A stretch of DNA of 64,000 nt. Source: Ciceribacter sichuanensis (GTDB taxonomy: Bacteria > Pseudomonadota > Alphaproteobacteria > Rhizobiales > Rhizobiaceae). Below are positions 35,317 through 43,659 of the stretch, piece by piece. The notes beneath the pieces are model-generated. The model worked only from the letters and a program-made list of their open reading frames with translations, was not told the DNA's origin and ran no database searches. Position 1 is the stretch's first letter, and every line of letters starts with the position of its first letter. The DNA lies in assembly GCF_024055605.1 (NCBI RefSeq), contig NZ_JAMXLX010000012.1:1-64000 (forward strand), given 5' to 3'. The position numbers were made by a program, and so were the translations under genes.

Positions 35317-35583
35317 ATGAAGCGCAACCGTTTCACAGACGAACCGATCATCGGCCTTCTGAAGGAGCACGAGGCGGGCACGCCGGTCTCAGAGCTTTGC
35401 CGCAAACACGGCGTTAGCGATGCCAGCATCTATAAATGGAAAGCGAAGTATGGCGGCATGGAGGTGTCCGATGCCCGCAAGCTGAAGACGCTGGAGGACG
35501 AGAACACGAAGCTGAAGCGGCTTCTGGCGGATGCCATGCTCGACAATACAGCTTTGAAAGACCTTTTGGGAACGAAGTGGTGA
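35317..35583 (+). CDS. IS3-family transposase OrfA
   Basis: 88 residues: an HTH_Tnp_1 domain (FTDEPIIGLLKEHEAGTPVS, ELCRKHGVSDASIYKWKAKY) followed by a leucine-zipper-like helix (LKTLEDENTKLKRLLADAML). It is the DNA-binding half of the transposase, normally joined to OrfB by programmed frameshifting at the overlap near 35580. It appears intact. Confidence 0.9.
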   Translation: MKRNRFTDEPIIGLLKEHEAGTPVSELCRKHGVSDASIYKWKAKYGGMEVSDARKLKTLEDENTKLKRLLADAMLDNTALKDLLGTKW

Positions 35584-36467
35584 CGCCCGCAGCAGAGCGG
35601 CGAGCTGTCGCGCATCTGATGGACCAACATCGGATGAGCCAGCGTCGGGCGTGTAAAGCCATCGGCTATTGCCGGATGACCATGACCTTCGGGAGCGGAT
35701 GAAGGCGCTGGCGCATGAGCGCCGCCGCTTTGGATATCGACGCCTTCATGTGCTGCTCAGGCGTGAGGGTTACCTTGTGAACTACAAGCGGCTCTTCCGG
35801 GAGGAGAAGCTGACGGGGTGCAAGCGCGGCGGTCGGAAACGAGCGGTAGGCACACGAGCACCGATGCTGATCCCGATGTCAGCCAATGATCGCTGGTCAC
35901 TGGACTTCGTGTCGGATCAACTCATCGATGGCCGCAGGTTCCGAGTTTTGACTGTCGTCGACGATTGCACCAGAGAATGCCTGGGCCTCGTTGGCCGATA
36001 CGTCCCTTTCCGGCCGGCGGGTTGCCCGTGAGCTGGGCCGGATCATCGAGAGACGAGGCAAGCCGAAGATGATCGTAAGCGACAATGGCAGCGCGTTCAC
36101 CAGCAACGCGATTCTGCAATGGACGGATCGGACCAAGGTGGAATGGCACGACATCGCACCGGGCAAGCCGATCCAAAACGCCTTCATCGAAAGCTTCAAT
36201 GGGCGGCTGCGAGACGAGTTCCTGAATGAAACACTCTTCTCGTCACTGACCTATGCTCGATCAGCGCTTTTAAACTGGCGCAGCGATTACAACGATGATC
36301 GACCACACTCTGGACTCGGCTGGATGACACCTGCCGAGTTCGCTCAGACAATCAACCCGCGACGTGATGCGGTGCGGCCCAACCGGAATGGCTCCGCACC
36401 GCAACACGCCGCTACTGCCCCGAATACAGCAACCCAAAACCACCGGAGCGAACTCAAAACTGGATAA
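35580..36467 (+). pseudogene. IS3-family transposase OrfB, frameshifted
   Basis: The rve integrase core is present but broken. The first part (TPAAERRAVAHLMDQHRMSQ) goes out of frame near 35685, the middle (RMKALAHERRRFGYRRLHVL to WSLDFVSDQLIDG, first Asp) runs to a one-base insertion near 35993, and the last part (SDNGSAFTSNAI, second Asp; NAFIESFNGRLRDEFLNE, Glu) ends at 36467. Two shifts mean no active enzyme unless supplied in trans. Confidence 0.85.
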
Positions 36468-36527
36468 AACTTGGGGGCAAGGTCATCTCGGCACCATACT
36501 CTTGTAGCTACTCGCCGCTCTGTCCGG

Positions 36528-37412
36528 TCACTTCGAATTCGGCCGGACCATGCCCCGCAACTCGATAAGGCGCTCCAGCGATTGCAGCGTCTCGTCCGGC
36601 TGCACGGCGGAATAGGCGACGTGCAGCAGTTCCGCTGCGATCAGCGACGGAGCATGGAGGGCAATGCGTTCCGACTTTGCCCGAGGAAGGATCACGGCCT
36701 CGCGCGCATGGTCCCGCAAAGGGCTGTCCTGCTTGCCGAGGAACATCACGATGGGAATGCGGAGCCGCTCTGCTTCTGCGATCGCGGCCATGGCTTCACG
36801 ATGCGCGCGCCCATGCAGCATCATGATTAACAATTGTCCCTCACGCATCACCATGAGCTGCTCTGCGAGCGCGATGCCCGTGGCGTTCAGCGTATGGCTT
36901 CGCAGTCCTGATCGGGAAAACAGGCGTGCGGCGTATTCTGCGATCAGGCCCGAGGCGCCGATCCCGAAGAAGCAGATTTCCTGCGCCTCGACGAGGAGGC
37001 GTACCATCCCGGCAATCGCCTTCCGGTTTTCGGCGGATGCCAACGCTTCCATCGTTTGCGCGTTGGTTTGGAGCACAAAATCGATTGCCTGGTCCGACTG
37101 TCCATCCACGTCCCGTAAGGTAGCGGCCATCTTTTCGATCGGGCTGTCGGTCTCGCCGAGCCAGGCTTCCAGAACATCCTTCAGCTCGCGCAATCCGCTG
37201 TAGCCGAGGGACTGGATTGCACGAATGACGGTGGCGTCCGAGGCACCGGTTTCAAATCCGATTTCAAGCGCGGAAAGTCCGAGCACACGGTGCCGATGGG
37301 CATCGATGAATTCGGCCACTCTCAGTAGGCTTGGCGACAGGCGATCACGGCGCTTCGCCAGCTGTTCGGCAAAACGGTCCTTGACGCGTGGGGAACTGTT
37401 GATATCGGACAT
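36528..37412 (-). CDS. RpiR-family transcriptional regulator (HTH + SIS)
   Basis: 294 residues starting MSDINSSPRVKDRFAEQL, with AGGAAA upstream. Residues about 10-85 form the RpiR HTH (LLRVAEFIDAHRHRVLGLSA, LEIGFETGASDATVIRAIQS). Residues about 125-260 form a sugar-isomerase (SIS) domain that binds phosphosugars or related ligands (CFFGIGASGLIAEYAARLFS, LLIMMLHGRAHREAMAAIAE). It faces away from the TonB-dependent receptor gene across about 500 bp. Its target is unknown; it could control that receptor or sugar metabolism elsewhere. Confidence 0.9.
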   Translation of the reverse strand: MSDINSSPRVKDRFAEQLAKRRDRLSPSLLRVAEFIDAHRHRVLGLSALEIGFETGASDATVIRAIQSLGYSGLRELKDVLEAWLGETDSPIEKMAATLRDVDGQSDQAIDFVLQTNAQTMEALASAENRKAIAGMVRLLVEAQEICFFGIGASGLIAEYAARLFSRSGLRSHTLNATGIALAEQLMVMREGQLLIMMLHGRAHREAMAAIAEAERLRIPIVMFLGKQDSPLRDHAREAVILPRAKSERIALHAPSLIAAELLHVAYSAVQPDETLQSLERLIELRGMVRPNSK

Positions 37413-37920
37413 GAAGTTTCCTTGGGGAACACGCCTCACCCCTAACGGACGACGTATTCAATCACAATAACAGCTTTGTAGGATTGGGCTCCACTGACCG
37501 TGGGCCGTCCTTACCATTGTTGTCATGTTGAAACGCGCGGCGCAGGAATTCGAAATCGCTCCTCCGGCCCGTGCTTTTCAGCGATCTCTTGTTTCCCTTG
37601 GGCCCTGAGATCGAGAATCTACAGGAATGTAGTAGTCGACCATTTAGCGGCGCATTTTTCCAGAACGGCGAGAGACCATGCGGATTGCGATAGCGCCCGG
37701 CCGAGCAGCAGGGGTCTTGTGCCGATGGTTCTGGAGTGAGGTGAGTCAGGCGTGCCCGATTTAGCTATGTGATAATATATTGTTTTTCAAGCGAATTTTA
37801 TGTGTCACGGTTTTCGTCTATGGCCCGGCTGCATAATGTCAATGTCGACCGTGCCATTGGCGGAAAAGCTGGACGGCTCGGCAATGTCGCTTGCTCACGA
37901 CAATGCACTTGAGGTAAAAC
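37413..37920. other. Intergenic region between the RpiR gene and the TonB-dependent receptor
   Basis: About 508 bp without a supported gene. It has a small hairpin (CTACA-GGAA-TGTAG near 37620) and an AT-rich block near 37770-37800 that could carry the receptor promoter. I saw no clear Fur-type box by eye. Confidence 0.35.
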
Positions 37921-40137
37921 TTGACTACTACATTCCACTATTCGAGAACCGCGCAATCTTTTTCCGATATCGCTCGAAGTGGCATGAACATGAGACCCCG
38001 CAATTCCGTTTCGATCTTGTACGGCACCCTTGCCGTCAGCGTTTCCGTCCTGGCCCTCAACAGTCACGCTGTTGCGGACAACTCCACGACCACCGAACTG
38101 GACGAGATCGTCGTCAGAGCCGATACCGGCACGGCGAACTCGAAGTCCTACAAAGCCTCGCGCACGTCAGCGGCAACCCGCAGCGATGCATCTGTTCTGG
38201 AAATTCCCCAGGCCGTGACAACGGTCACTTCGCAAGCGATCAAGGACAAGGCGGCGAACGATCTCGACGATGTGTTGTCGGATGTCAGCGGCGTCACGCA
38301 GACCAACACGATCGGTGGCGCCAACGACGCGATCATCCGTCGCGGTTTCGGCGAAGCCGGAGACGAGTCAATCCTGACCGATGGATTGAATACCGTGCTC
38401 CCGCATAGCTTCAATGCGACCACGAATTATGTCGAGGTTCTCAAGGGGCCTGCATCCACGCTTTATGGCATTCTCGACCCCGGCGGAATGATCAATGTCG
38501 TGACGAAAAAGCCCGAAGACGCATTCTCAGCCGAGGCCTGGTCGACCTTTTCCGCCTATGGTGCCGGCCACTATTCCAGCAAGGCCGGTTTCGATGTCAC
38601 GGGACCGGTCGGCGACACCGGCTTTTCCTATCGGCTGATTGCCGAAGGTGAAGACGGCGATTATTGGCGCAACTTCGGAACGAACAAGAACTGGCTGATA
38701 TCACCTTCTCTCAAATGGGAGAGCGAGGACACGGAGTTCCTCGTCTCCTATACCCATCAGGATTACCTGAACCCCTACGACCGGGGAACGATCTACGACA
38801 CTGCGAATGGAAGCTTTCTCGATATCAGTTCTCGCCAGCGGCTCGACGAGGCGTGGTCGGAGGTCGATGGCGAAGCTGACCTCTTCAAGACTTCTTTGAC
38901 GCGGCAACTCGGTGGCAACTGGGAATTTTCGCTCAATTATGCCTACAGCAGGAACGACTTTTCCGCCGACCAGACACGTGCGGTCTCCTACATCGCGGCG
39001 ACAGGCTTATTGGCCAGGCGTTCGGATGTGCGAGGTTATGACGAAACGACGGAACATGCTGTTCGCGCCGACCTGACCGGCAGCGAGACGCTCTTCGGCC
39101 TCGAGCAGGAATTTCTCTTCGGCTCCGCCCTGCGTTATGAGGAAGTTTCGCGCTCCGAGCTTCAGCGCTGCAACACCCGCGCTTCTCTCGATGTATATGA
39201 TCCCACCTACGGCACGATTTCGCCCTGTGTGTATGACGCATCGAATTCGGTGCGGGAATACGAATACATGCGCACCCAATCGCTCTATGCGCAGGATCGT
39301 ATTCACCTGACGGAGCAACTCACGGCGGTCGGCGGTATTCGTCTTGAGCACTATGATATCGAGGCCGGAAGCGGAGATACGGTTAACACCGATACCGACG
39401 GTTACGCTTTCGTCCCCAACGCCGGCCTGGTCTGGCAGTTCCATCCAGACATGTCGCTTTATGCCAATGTCGCCAAGACCTTCCGGCCAAACACTTCGAT
39501 CAACAGCGCCTATGGCAGCCTCGATCCCGAGGAGGGGATTTCCTATGAAGTCGGCTCGAAGGTCGATTTCACCGATTGGCTGAGCGGCACCCTTGCCCTC
39601 TACTACTCGGAGAAGAAGAATGTCGCCTATTCCGAGACAACGACGTCCGGCGACACCGTTTACCGCACAGCCGGCCTCGTTCGCTCGAAGGGGATCGAAC
39701 TGGATCTTGCAGGACAACTCACCGACGATCTGCAACTGGTGGCAAGCTACGGCTTCACCGATGCGGAAGTGGTCGATGACCCCGATTATGCCGGAAACGC
39801 ACTTGCCAATGTGGCACGCAACACGGCTGCACTACGTCTTGCCTACGACTATGGCGAGGTATTCGGTGGCGCCGGCAGCCTGCGCTTTGGCGGCGGCGTC
39901 AGGGCCGTGGGCAAACGCGCCGGGGATGCCGATAACAGTTTCTATCTGCCGGGCTATGGCGTGGTCGACCTCTTTGCGACCTACACGATTGAGCGGGAGC
40001 ATCCTGTCGAGATCCAGCTCAGCCTGAACAACATCTTCGACAAGACCTATTACACCTCGTCGATTGGAAATTCCGCTTATGGCATCGCCGTTGGCGAACC
40101 CTTCAACGTTGCCTTGAGCCTGCGGGTGAAGTATTGA
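37921..40137 (+). CDS. TonB-dependent outer-membrane receptor (siderophore type)
   Basis: 738 residues from a TTG at 37921 that follows GAGGT by five bases; ATGs at 37984 and 37990 would give a more usual signal peptide (SILYGTLAVSVSVLALNSHA). After a TonB-box-like stretch (ELDEIVVRAD) come the plug domain (LEIPQAVTTVTSQAIKDKAA, DVLSDVSGVTQTNTIGG, IIRRGF, VEVLKGPASTLYG) and a 22-strand barrel ending in NVALSLRVKY. Plug motifs fit the ferric-siderophore receptor family. There is no ABC importer or siderophore gene next to it, so the cargo is uncertain; iron supply for nitrogenase is an attractive guess. Confidence 0.9.
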   Translation: MTTTFHYSRTAQSFSDIARSGMNMRPRNSVSILYGTLAVSVSVLALNSHAVADNSTTTELDEIVVRADTGTANSKSYKASRTSAATRSDASVLEIPQAVTTVTSQAIKDKAANDLDDVLSDVSGVTQTNTIGGANDAIIRRGFGEAGDESILTDGLNTVLPHSFNATTNYVEVLKGPASTLYGILDPGGMINVVTKKPEDAFSAEAWSTFSAYGAGHYSSKAGFDVTGPVGDTGFSYRLIAEGEDGDYWRNFGTNKNWLISPSLKWESEDTEFLVSYTHQDYLNPYDRGTIYDTANGSFLDISSRQRLDEAWSEVDGEADLFKTSLTRQLGGNWEFSLNYAYSRNDFSADQTRAVSYIAATGLLARRSDVRGYDETTEHAVRADLTGSETLFGLEQEFLFGSALRYEEVSRSELQRCNTRASLDVYDPTYGTISPCVYDASNSVREYEYMRTQSLYAQDRIHLTEQLTAVGGIRLEHYDIEAGSGDTVNTDTDGYAFVPNAGLVWQFHPDMSLYANVAKTFRPNTSINSAYGSLDPEEGISYEVGSKVDFTDWLSGTLALYYSEKKNVAYSETTTSGDTVYRTAGLVRSKGIELDLAGQLTDDLQLVASYGFTDAEVVDDPDYAGNALANVARNTAALRLAYDYGEVFGGAGSLRFGGGVRAVGKRAGDADNSFYLPGYGVVDLFATYTIEREHPVEIQLSLNNIFDKTYYTSSIGNSAYGIAVGEPFNVALSLRVKY

Positions 40138-40181
40138 GCGGAGCTCCTGCCGCCGAGATCGTCGCGGATGCCGATGGCTCA

Positions 40182-40208
40182 AGTTCTCCACGTTCAACGT
40201 GGAGAACT
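40182..40208. terminator. Perfect 12-bp hairpin after the TonB receptor gene
   Basis: Arms AGTTCTCCACGT / ACGTGGAGAACT with loop TCA, 45 bp after the receptor stop. There is no T run on either side, so intrinsic termination is uncertain. It could separate the receptor transcript from the nifB promoter region. Confidence 0.45.
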
Positions 40209-40292
40209 ACCCGTGGGGTCCCGCAACCGCGAGGCAAAAGGTTCATAGCCCGGTTTTCGCTCCGGATAAGTTCACTTTTTGTCTGACACCCG

Positions 40293-40308
40293 TGTCGTAT
40301 CCCCGACA
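40293..40308. promoter_or_regulatory. NifA binding site upstream of nifB
   Basis: TGT-N10-ACA (TGTCGTATCCCCGACA), about 74 bp upstream of the nifB sigma-54 promoter, the usual distance. The half-sites are symmetrical. Confidence 0.8.
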
Positions 40309-40381
40309 AATCGGCTGTTTCATCCGACAATTGTCCGCACGGCTCTGTCGTTTAACCCTGAAACCATTCGATAAATCAAAC

Positions 40382-40397
40382 TGGCACGTTGATTGCT
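40382..40397 (+). promoter_or_regulatory. Sigma-54 promoter of nifB
   Basis: TGGCAC-N5-TTGCT, an exact -24/-12 match. It lies 43 bp before the nifB start and 74 bp after a NifA site, so the nifB-fdxN operon should be switched on by NifA. Confidence 0.88.
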
Positions 40398-40439
40398 GCT
40401 CCTGTTGGCATGGTTCAACCACGCGAAAAGGAGAGGCTG

Positions 40440-41921
40440 ATGTCAGCCCTGATGATCTCGCTCGATAGCCTCGCTCCAGTCTCATCCATGGATGCCATGC
40501 TGGCCAAGGCGACATCCGGAGGCTGTGCGTCGTCCTCCTGTGGCTCCTCCGCCAAGCCGGACGACATGGACCCTGCCATATGGGAAAAGATCAAGGATCA
40601 TCCGTGCTATTCGGAGGAGGCGCATCATTATTTTGCCCGCATGCACGTCGCTGTGGCGCCAGCTTGCAACATCCAGTGCAACTACTGCAATCGCAAGTAC
40701 GACTGCGCCAACGAGAGCCGCCCCGGCGTCGTTTCGGAAAAGCTGACGCCGGATCAGGCCCGTCGCAAGGTGATCGCCGTGGCAAACGAGGTGCCGCAGC
40801 TTTCCGTGCTGGGCATCGCAGGCCCGGGAGACGCATGCTACGACTGGCGTAAGACCAGGGCGACCTTCGATGACGTGTCGCGCGAGATTCCCGACATCAA
40901 GCTGTGCATCTCGACGAATGGTCTGGCCCTGCCGGATCATGTCGACGAACTCGCCGAGATGAATGTCGATCACGTGACGATTACCATCAACATGGTCGAC
41001 CCGGAGATCGGCACGAAGATCTATCCATGGATCTTCTACCAGAACCGCCGCTATACCGGCCTTGAAGCCTCGCAGATTCTGCATGAGCGGCAGATGCTCG
41101 GGCTTGAAATGCTGACTGCCCGCGGCATCCTGACCAAGATCAATTCCGTGATGATCCCCGGCGTCAACGACGAGCATCTGATCGAAGTGAACAAGTGGGT
41201 GAAGGAGCGAGGTGCCTTCCTCCACAACGTCATGCCGCTGATCTCGGATCCGGCGCACGGCACCCATTTCGGCCTCACCGGACAGCGCGGCCCGAAGGCC
41301 ATGGAGCTGAAGGCCCTGCAGGACAAGCTCGAAGGCGGCGCCAAGCTGATGCGCCACTGCCGCCAGTGTCGCGCCGACGCGGTCGGCCTTCTGGGCGAGG
41401 ACCGCGGCCAGGAGTTCACCCTCGATCAGATCCCCGACGAAGTGGCCTATGATCCCGCTCGGCGCGAGACCTATCGCGAAGTGGTGGCGCGGGAGCGGGG
41501 AGACCACGCCGCGGCAAAACAGGCCGCTGTCAATACCGTGAAGGAAACCGAGGCCGCCGGCTCGCTGCTGGTTGCCGTCGCCACAAAGGGCGGCGGACGT
41601 ATCAACGAGCATTTCGGCCACGCCCGGGAATTCCAGGTCTATGAAGCATCGCCCAAAGGCATCGTCTTCGTTGGCCATCGCAAGGTCGAGCAGTATTGCA
41701 TGGGCGGTTTCGGAGAGGATGCGACCCTGGACGGGGTGATTGAGGCGCTCGAGGGCATCGATGTGGTGCTTTGCGCCAAGATCGGCGACTGCCCGAGCGA
41801 CAGCCTTGCTGCCGCGGGAATCCGCGCCACGGATGCCTATGGATTTGACTACATCGAGGCCGCGATCGGAGCGCTCTATACCGCGGAATTCGGGCTGGAG
41901 TTGCTGGCCGAGAGTGCCTGA
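40440..41921 (+). CDS. nifB: Nitrogenase FeMo-cofactor biosynthesis protein NifB
   Basis: 493 residues from an ATG after AAGGAGAGG. NifB is the radical-SAM enzyme that fuses two 4Fe-4S clusters and inserts carbide to make NifB-co, the precursor of FeMo-co. The SAM cluster motif is C76-x3-C80-x2-C83 (CNIQCNYC). Early cysteines (C29, C34) and C56 and the late CRQCRAD motif fit binding of the precursor clusters. From about residue 370 a NifX/NafY-like cofactor-binding domain is fused (LLVAVATKGGGRINEHFGHA). It leads the plus-strand operon under a sigma-54 promoter. Confidence 0.97.
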   Translation: MSALMISLDSLAPVSSMDAMLAKATSGGCASSSCGSSAKPDDMDPAIWEKIKDHPCYSEEAHHYFARMHVAVAPACNIQCNYCNRKYDCANESRPGVVSEKLTPDQARRKVIAVANEVPQLSVLGIAGPGDACYDWRKTRATFDDVSREIPDIKLCISTNGLALPDHVDELAEMNVDHVTITINMVDPEIGTKIYPWIFYQNRRYTGLEASQILHERQMLGLEMLTARGILTKINSVMIPGVNDEHLIEVNKWVKERGAFLHNVMPLISDPAHGTHFGLTGQRGPKAMELKALQDKLEGGAKLMRHCRQCRADAVGLLGEDRGQEFTLDQIPDEVAYDPARRETYREVVARERGDHAAAKQAAVNTVKETEAAGSLLVAVATKGGGRINEHFGHAREFQVYEASPKGIVFVGHRKVEQYCMGGFGEDATLDGVIEALEGIDVVLCAKIGDCPSDSLAAAGIRATDAYGFDYIEAAIGALYTAEFGLELLAESA

Positions 41922-41963
41922 TGCACCGGTTCCCTGACTGAAGCTGCCGAAAGGAGATGGAAA

Positions 41964-42158
41964 ATGGCTTTCAAGATTATCGCTTCGCAATGCACGCAAT
42001 GTTCCGCCTGTGAGTTCGAATGCCCGACCGGGGCGATCAAATTCAAGGGGGAGACCTATGTCATCGACCCGAACAAATGCACCGAATGCGATGGTTACTT
42101 CGATACCCAGCAATGCGCGGCCGTCTGTCCGGTGCCGAAAACCTGCGTTCCCGCCTGA
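41964..42158 (+). CDS. fdxN: Ferredoxin FdxN (2[4Fe-4S])
   Basis: 64 residues. Two cluster motifs: CTQCSACEFECPTG near the N-terminus and CTECDGYFDTQQCAAVCPVP near the C-terminus, the second with the longer insertion typical of FdxN. It carries low-potential electrons, probably to NifB or nitrogenase. It follows nifB by 42 bp with AAAGGAGATGG before its ATG. Confidence 0.93.
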   Translation: MAFKIIASQCTQCSACEFECPTGAIKFKGETYVIDPNKCTECDGYFDTQQCAAVCPVPKTCVPA

Positions 42159-42218
42159 TTCCATTGAGGCGGGAAACACCCGGCTGCCACTCTCGGACCT
42201 TGAATCCTTGCAGGGGTG

Positions 42219-42238
42219 GCCGGGCTTCTTCTCCCGGC
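42219..42238 (+). promoter_or_regulatory. Hairpin between fdxN and the LRV gene
   Basis: GCCGGG / CCCGGC arms around an eight-base loop in the 145-bp gap. No T run follows, so it more likely affects mRNA stability than ends transcription. Confidence 0.35.
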
Positions 42239-42303
42239 ATGTTATGTCCGGCATCCCTGGAGATCGCCGGCGAGACGCGACGGCGGATGTGAGGAGGGGT
42301 GAA

Positions 42304-43089
42304 ATGAACGCAGACAACAGCAGTTCGAGGCACACGGACGACGACATTCCGCAAGCTATCGACTGGCTTGGCAATCCGGTTTCCTGCGCGGACTGTCCGC
42401 ATGAGGAAAATCGCGTCTCGGGCCTGTGCGACCTCGGTCGGGCCTGTGTCCGCGACCTGCGCGCGCGCCGGATTGACCGCTTCTTTTCGCTCAATCCGGC
42501 GCTGGCCGACAACTATCTCGATCATCCGTTCTTCGAGGTGCGCAGCATCGCCGCGCGTTACGCCATGCCATTCAGGTTGTTGCCGCTCCTGTTCGATGTC
42601 GAGCCGGATGTCAGGGCTGTGGCGCTGACCCGCTTGCCGGCAGCGCGTGTGCTTGCACTGCGGTCGGATCCCGATCGTCGCGTGCGGATCGCTCTTGCCC
42701 GTAAGCTCTCCGGGGAGGATCTGCGGCCCCTGCTGGGTGACCCGGATTATCAGGTGCGACTGAGTGCGGCGCGATCCGCGACGGAGGCGTTGCTGGTCGG
42801 GCTTATTGACGATCCCGAGCCGGATATCCGGCGCGAGGCGGCGCGACGGATTCCGCTAACGCATCTCCCCGCGATGATTGCCGATCCGGAGCCACTGGTG
42901 AGGATCGAGGTCGCCCGCAGGCTGGAGCCGGCGCGGCTGCATCTTCTTGCCGGCGATCCGGACTTTCGCGTGCGCTATGTGATCGTCGAACGCATTGCCC
43001 TCGATGAACTCGGTCCGTTTTTGGACGATGGCGACGAGGCGGTTCGGGAACTGGCGCAGCAAAGGACAGCATCGGAACGCAAGGAGTAG
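42304..43089 (+). CDS. 4Fe-4S leucine-rich-repeat-variant (LRV) protein
   Basis: 261 residues after a GAGGAGGGG ribosome site. The N-terminus has four cysteines, C28, C31, C42 and C48 (SCADCPHEENRVSGLCDLGR), expected to hold one 4Fe-4S cluster. The rest is an array of about eight ~24-residue helical repeats (RPLLGDPDYQVRLSAARSAT, IDDPEPDIRREAARRIPLTH, IADPEPLVRIEVARRLEPAR). The LRV protein of the Azotobacter nif region has this same architecture. The function is unknown; a scaffold or redox-sensing role in cofactor assembly is possible. It lies in the nifB operon just before nifZ. Confidence 0.9.
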   Translation: MNADNSSSRHTDDDIPQAIDWLGNPVSCADCPHEENRVSGLCDLGRACVRDLRARRIDRFFSLNPALADNYLDHPFFEVRSIAARYAMPFRLLPLLFDVEPDVRAVALTRLPAARVLALRSDPDRRVRIALARKLSGEDLRPLLGDPDYQVRLSAARSATEALLVGLIDDPEPDIRREAARRIPLTHLPAMIADPEPLVRIEVARRLEPARLHLLAGDPDFRVRYVIVERIALDELGPFLDDGDEAVRELAQQRTASERKE

Positions 43090-43095
43090 CGCGGC

Positions 43096-43407
43096 ATGGG
43101 ACTTGGACGAGAACAGGAGGTCGAAATTCGCAAGCCACCGGTCTTCGAGCCCGGCGAGCATGTCAGGGCGACGCGGCACGTCAGGAACGACGGCACCTAT
43201 CCCGGCAGGGAGATAGGGGAAAATCTCGTGCGCAAAGGGGATGTCGGCTATGTGCGCGATATCGGCACCTTCCTGCAGCAGTTCTACATTTATTCGGTTG
43301 AGTGGGTCGATCGGGGCACGCTGGTGGGCATGCGCGCGAGGGAACTCGCCAGTCTCGACCGACCGGATACGGCCAGCGACATAGATACACAGGGAAGCGA
43401 ACGATGA
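43096..43407 (+). CDS. nifZ: NifZ
   Basis: 103 residues with the family core FEPGEHVRATRHVRNDGTYP, GDVGYVRDIGTFLQQFYIYS and VEWVDRGTLVGMRAREL. NifZ helps form the second P-cluster in the MoFe protein and may support NifB. It is 6 bp after the LRV gene and overlaps nifT by 4 bp. Confidence 0.94.
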   Translation: MGLGREQEVEIRKPPVFEPGEHVRATRHVRNDGTYPGREIGENLVRKGDVGYVRDIGTFLQQFYIYSVEWVDRGTLVGMRARELASLDRPDTASDIDTQGSER

Positions 43408-43616
43408 AAGTGATGATCCGCAAATCCGAGCGCGGTTTTTCCGCCTATGTGCCGAAAAAGGATCTGGAAGAACCCATCGTCCGTTCCGAGAGGGCGGATC
43501 TGTGGGGCGGTGTGGTCACGCTCAAGAACGGCTGGCGTCTCGATCTTCCGGCCATGCCAGCGGATACGCGTCTGCCAGTGACGGTGGAAGCCCGCAAGCT
43601 CTCCGACGAGGAATAG
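43404..43616 (+). CDS. nifT: NifT/FixU
   Basis: 70 residues: MKVMIRKSERGFSAYVPKKD, then LEEPIVRSERADLWGGVVTL and LKNGWRLDLPA, the conserved NifT pattern. The function is unknown and it is dispensable in tested bacteria. It overlaps the nifZ stop by 4 bp. Confidence 0.93.
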   Translation: MKVMIRKSERGFSAYVPKKDLEEPIVRSERADLWGGVVTLKNGWRLDLPAMPADTRLPVTVEARKLSDEE

Positions 43617-43659
43617 GTCATTGATGAAACCACCCACAGCAACCGGAAGGAACAAGGTC

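Larger units (their letters stand above)
35253..36485 (+). mobile_element. IS3-family insertion sequence with intact ends
   Basis: A 1233-bp element bounded by perfect 12-bp terminal inverted repeats: TGACCTTGCCCC at 35253-35264 and its complement at 36474-36485. Inside are OrfA and a frameshifted OrfB. No 3-4 bp direct target repeat is seen at the edges; instead the outer flanks TGCCGAG and CTCGGCA are complementary. It inserted into or beside an older IS3 copy. Confidence 0.88.

Noticed and set aside
40313..40330. A second NifA site before nifB (TGT...ACA)
   Set aside because: The spacing is eight bases, not ten, so it does not fit the NifA consensus.
40482..42512. A 676-residue open frame on the minus strand opposite nifB and fdxN
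   Set aside because: It is the complement of well-conserved genes in GC-rich DNA, has no ribosome site or known domain, and its composition is that of an antisense frame.
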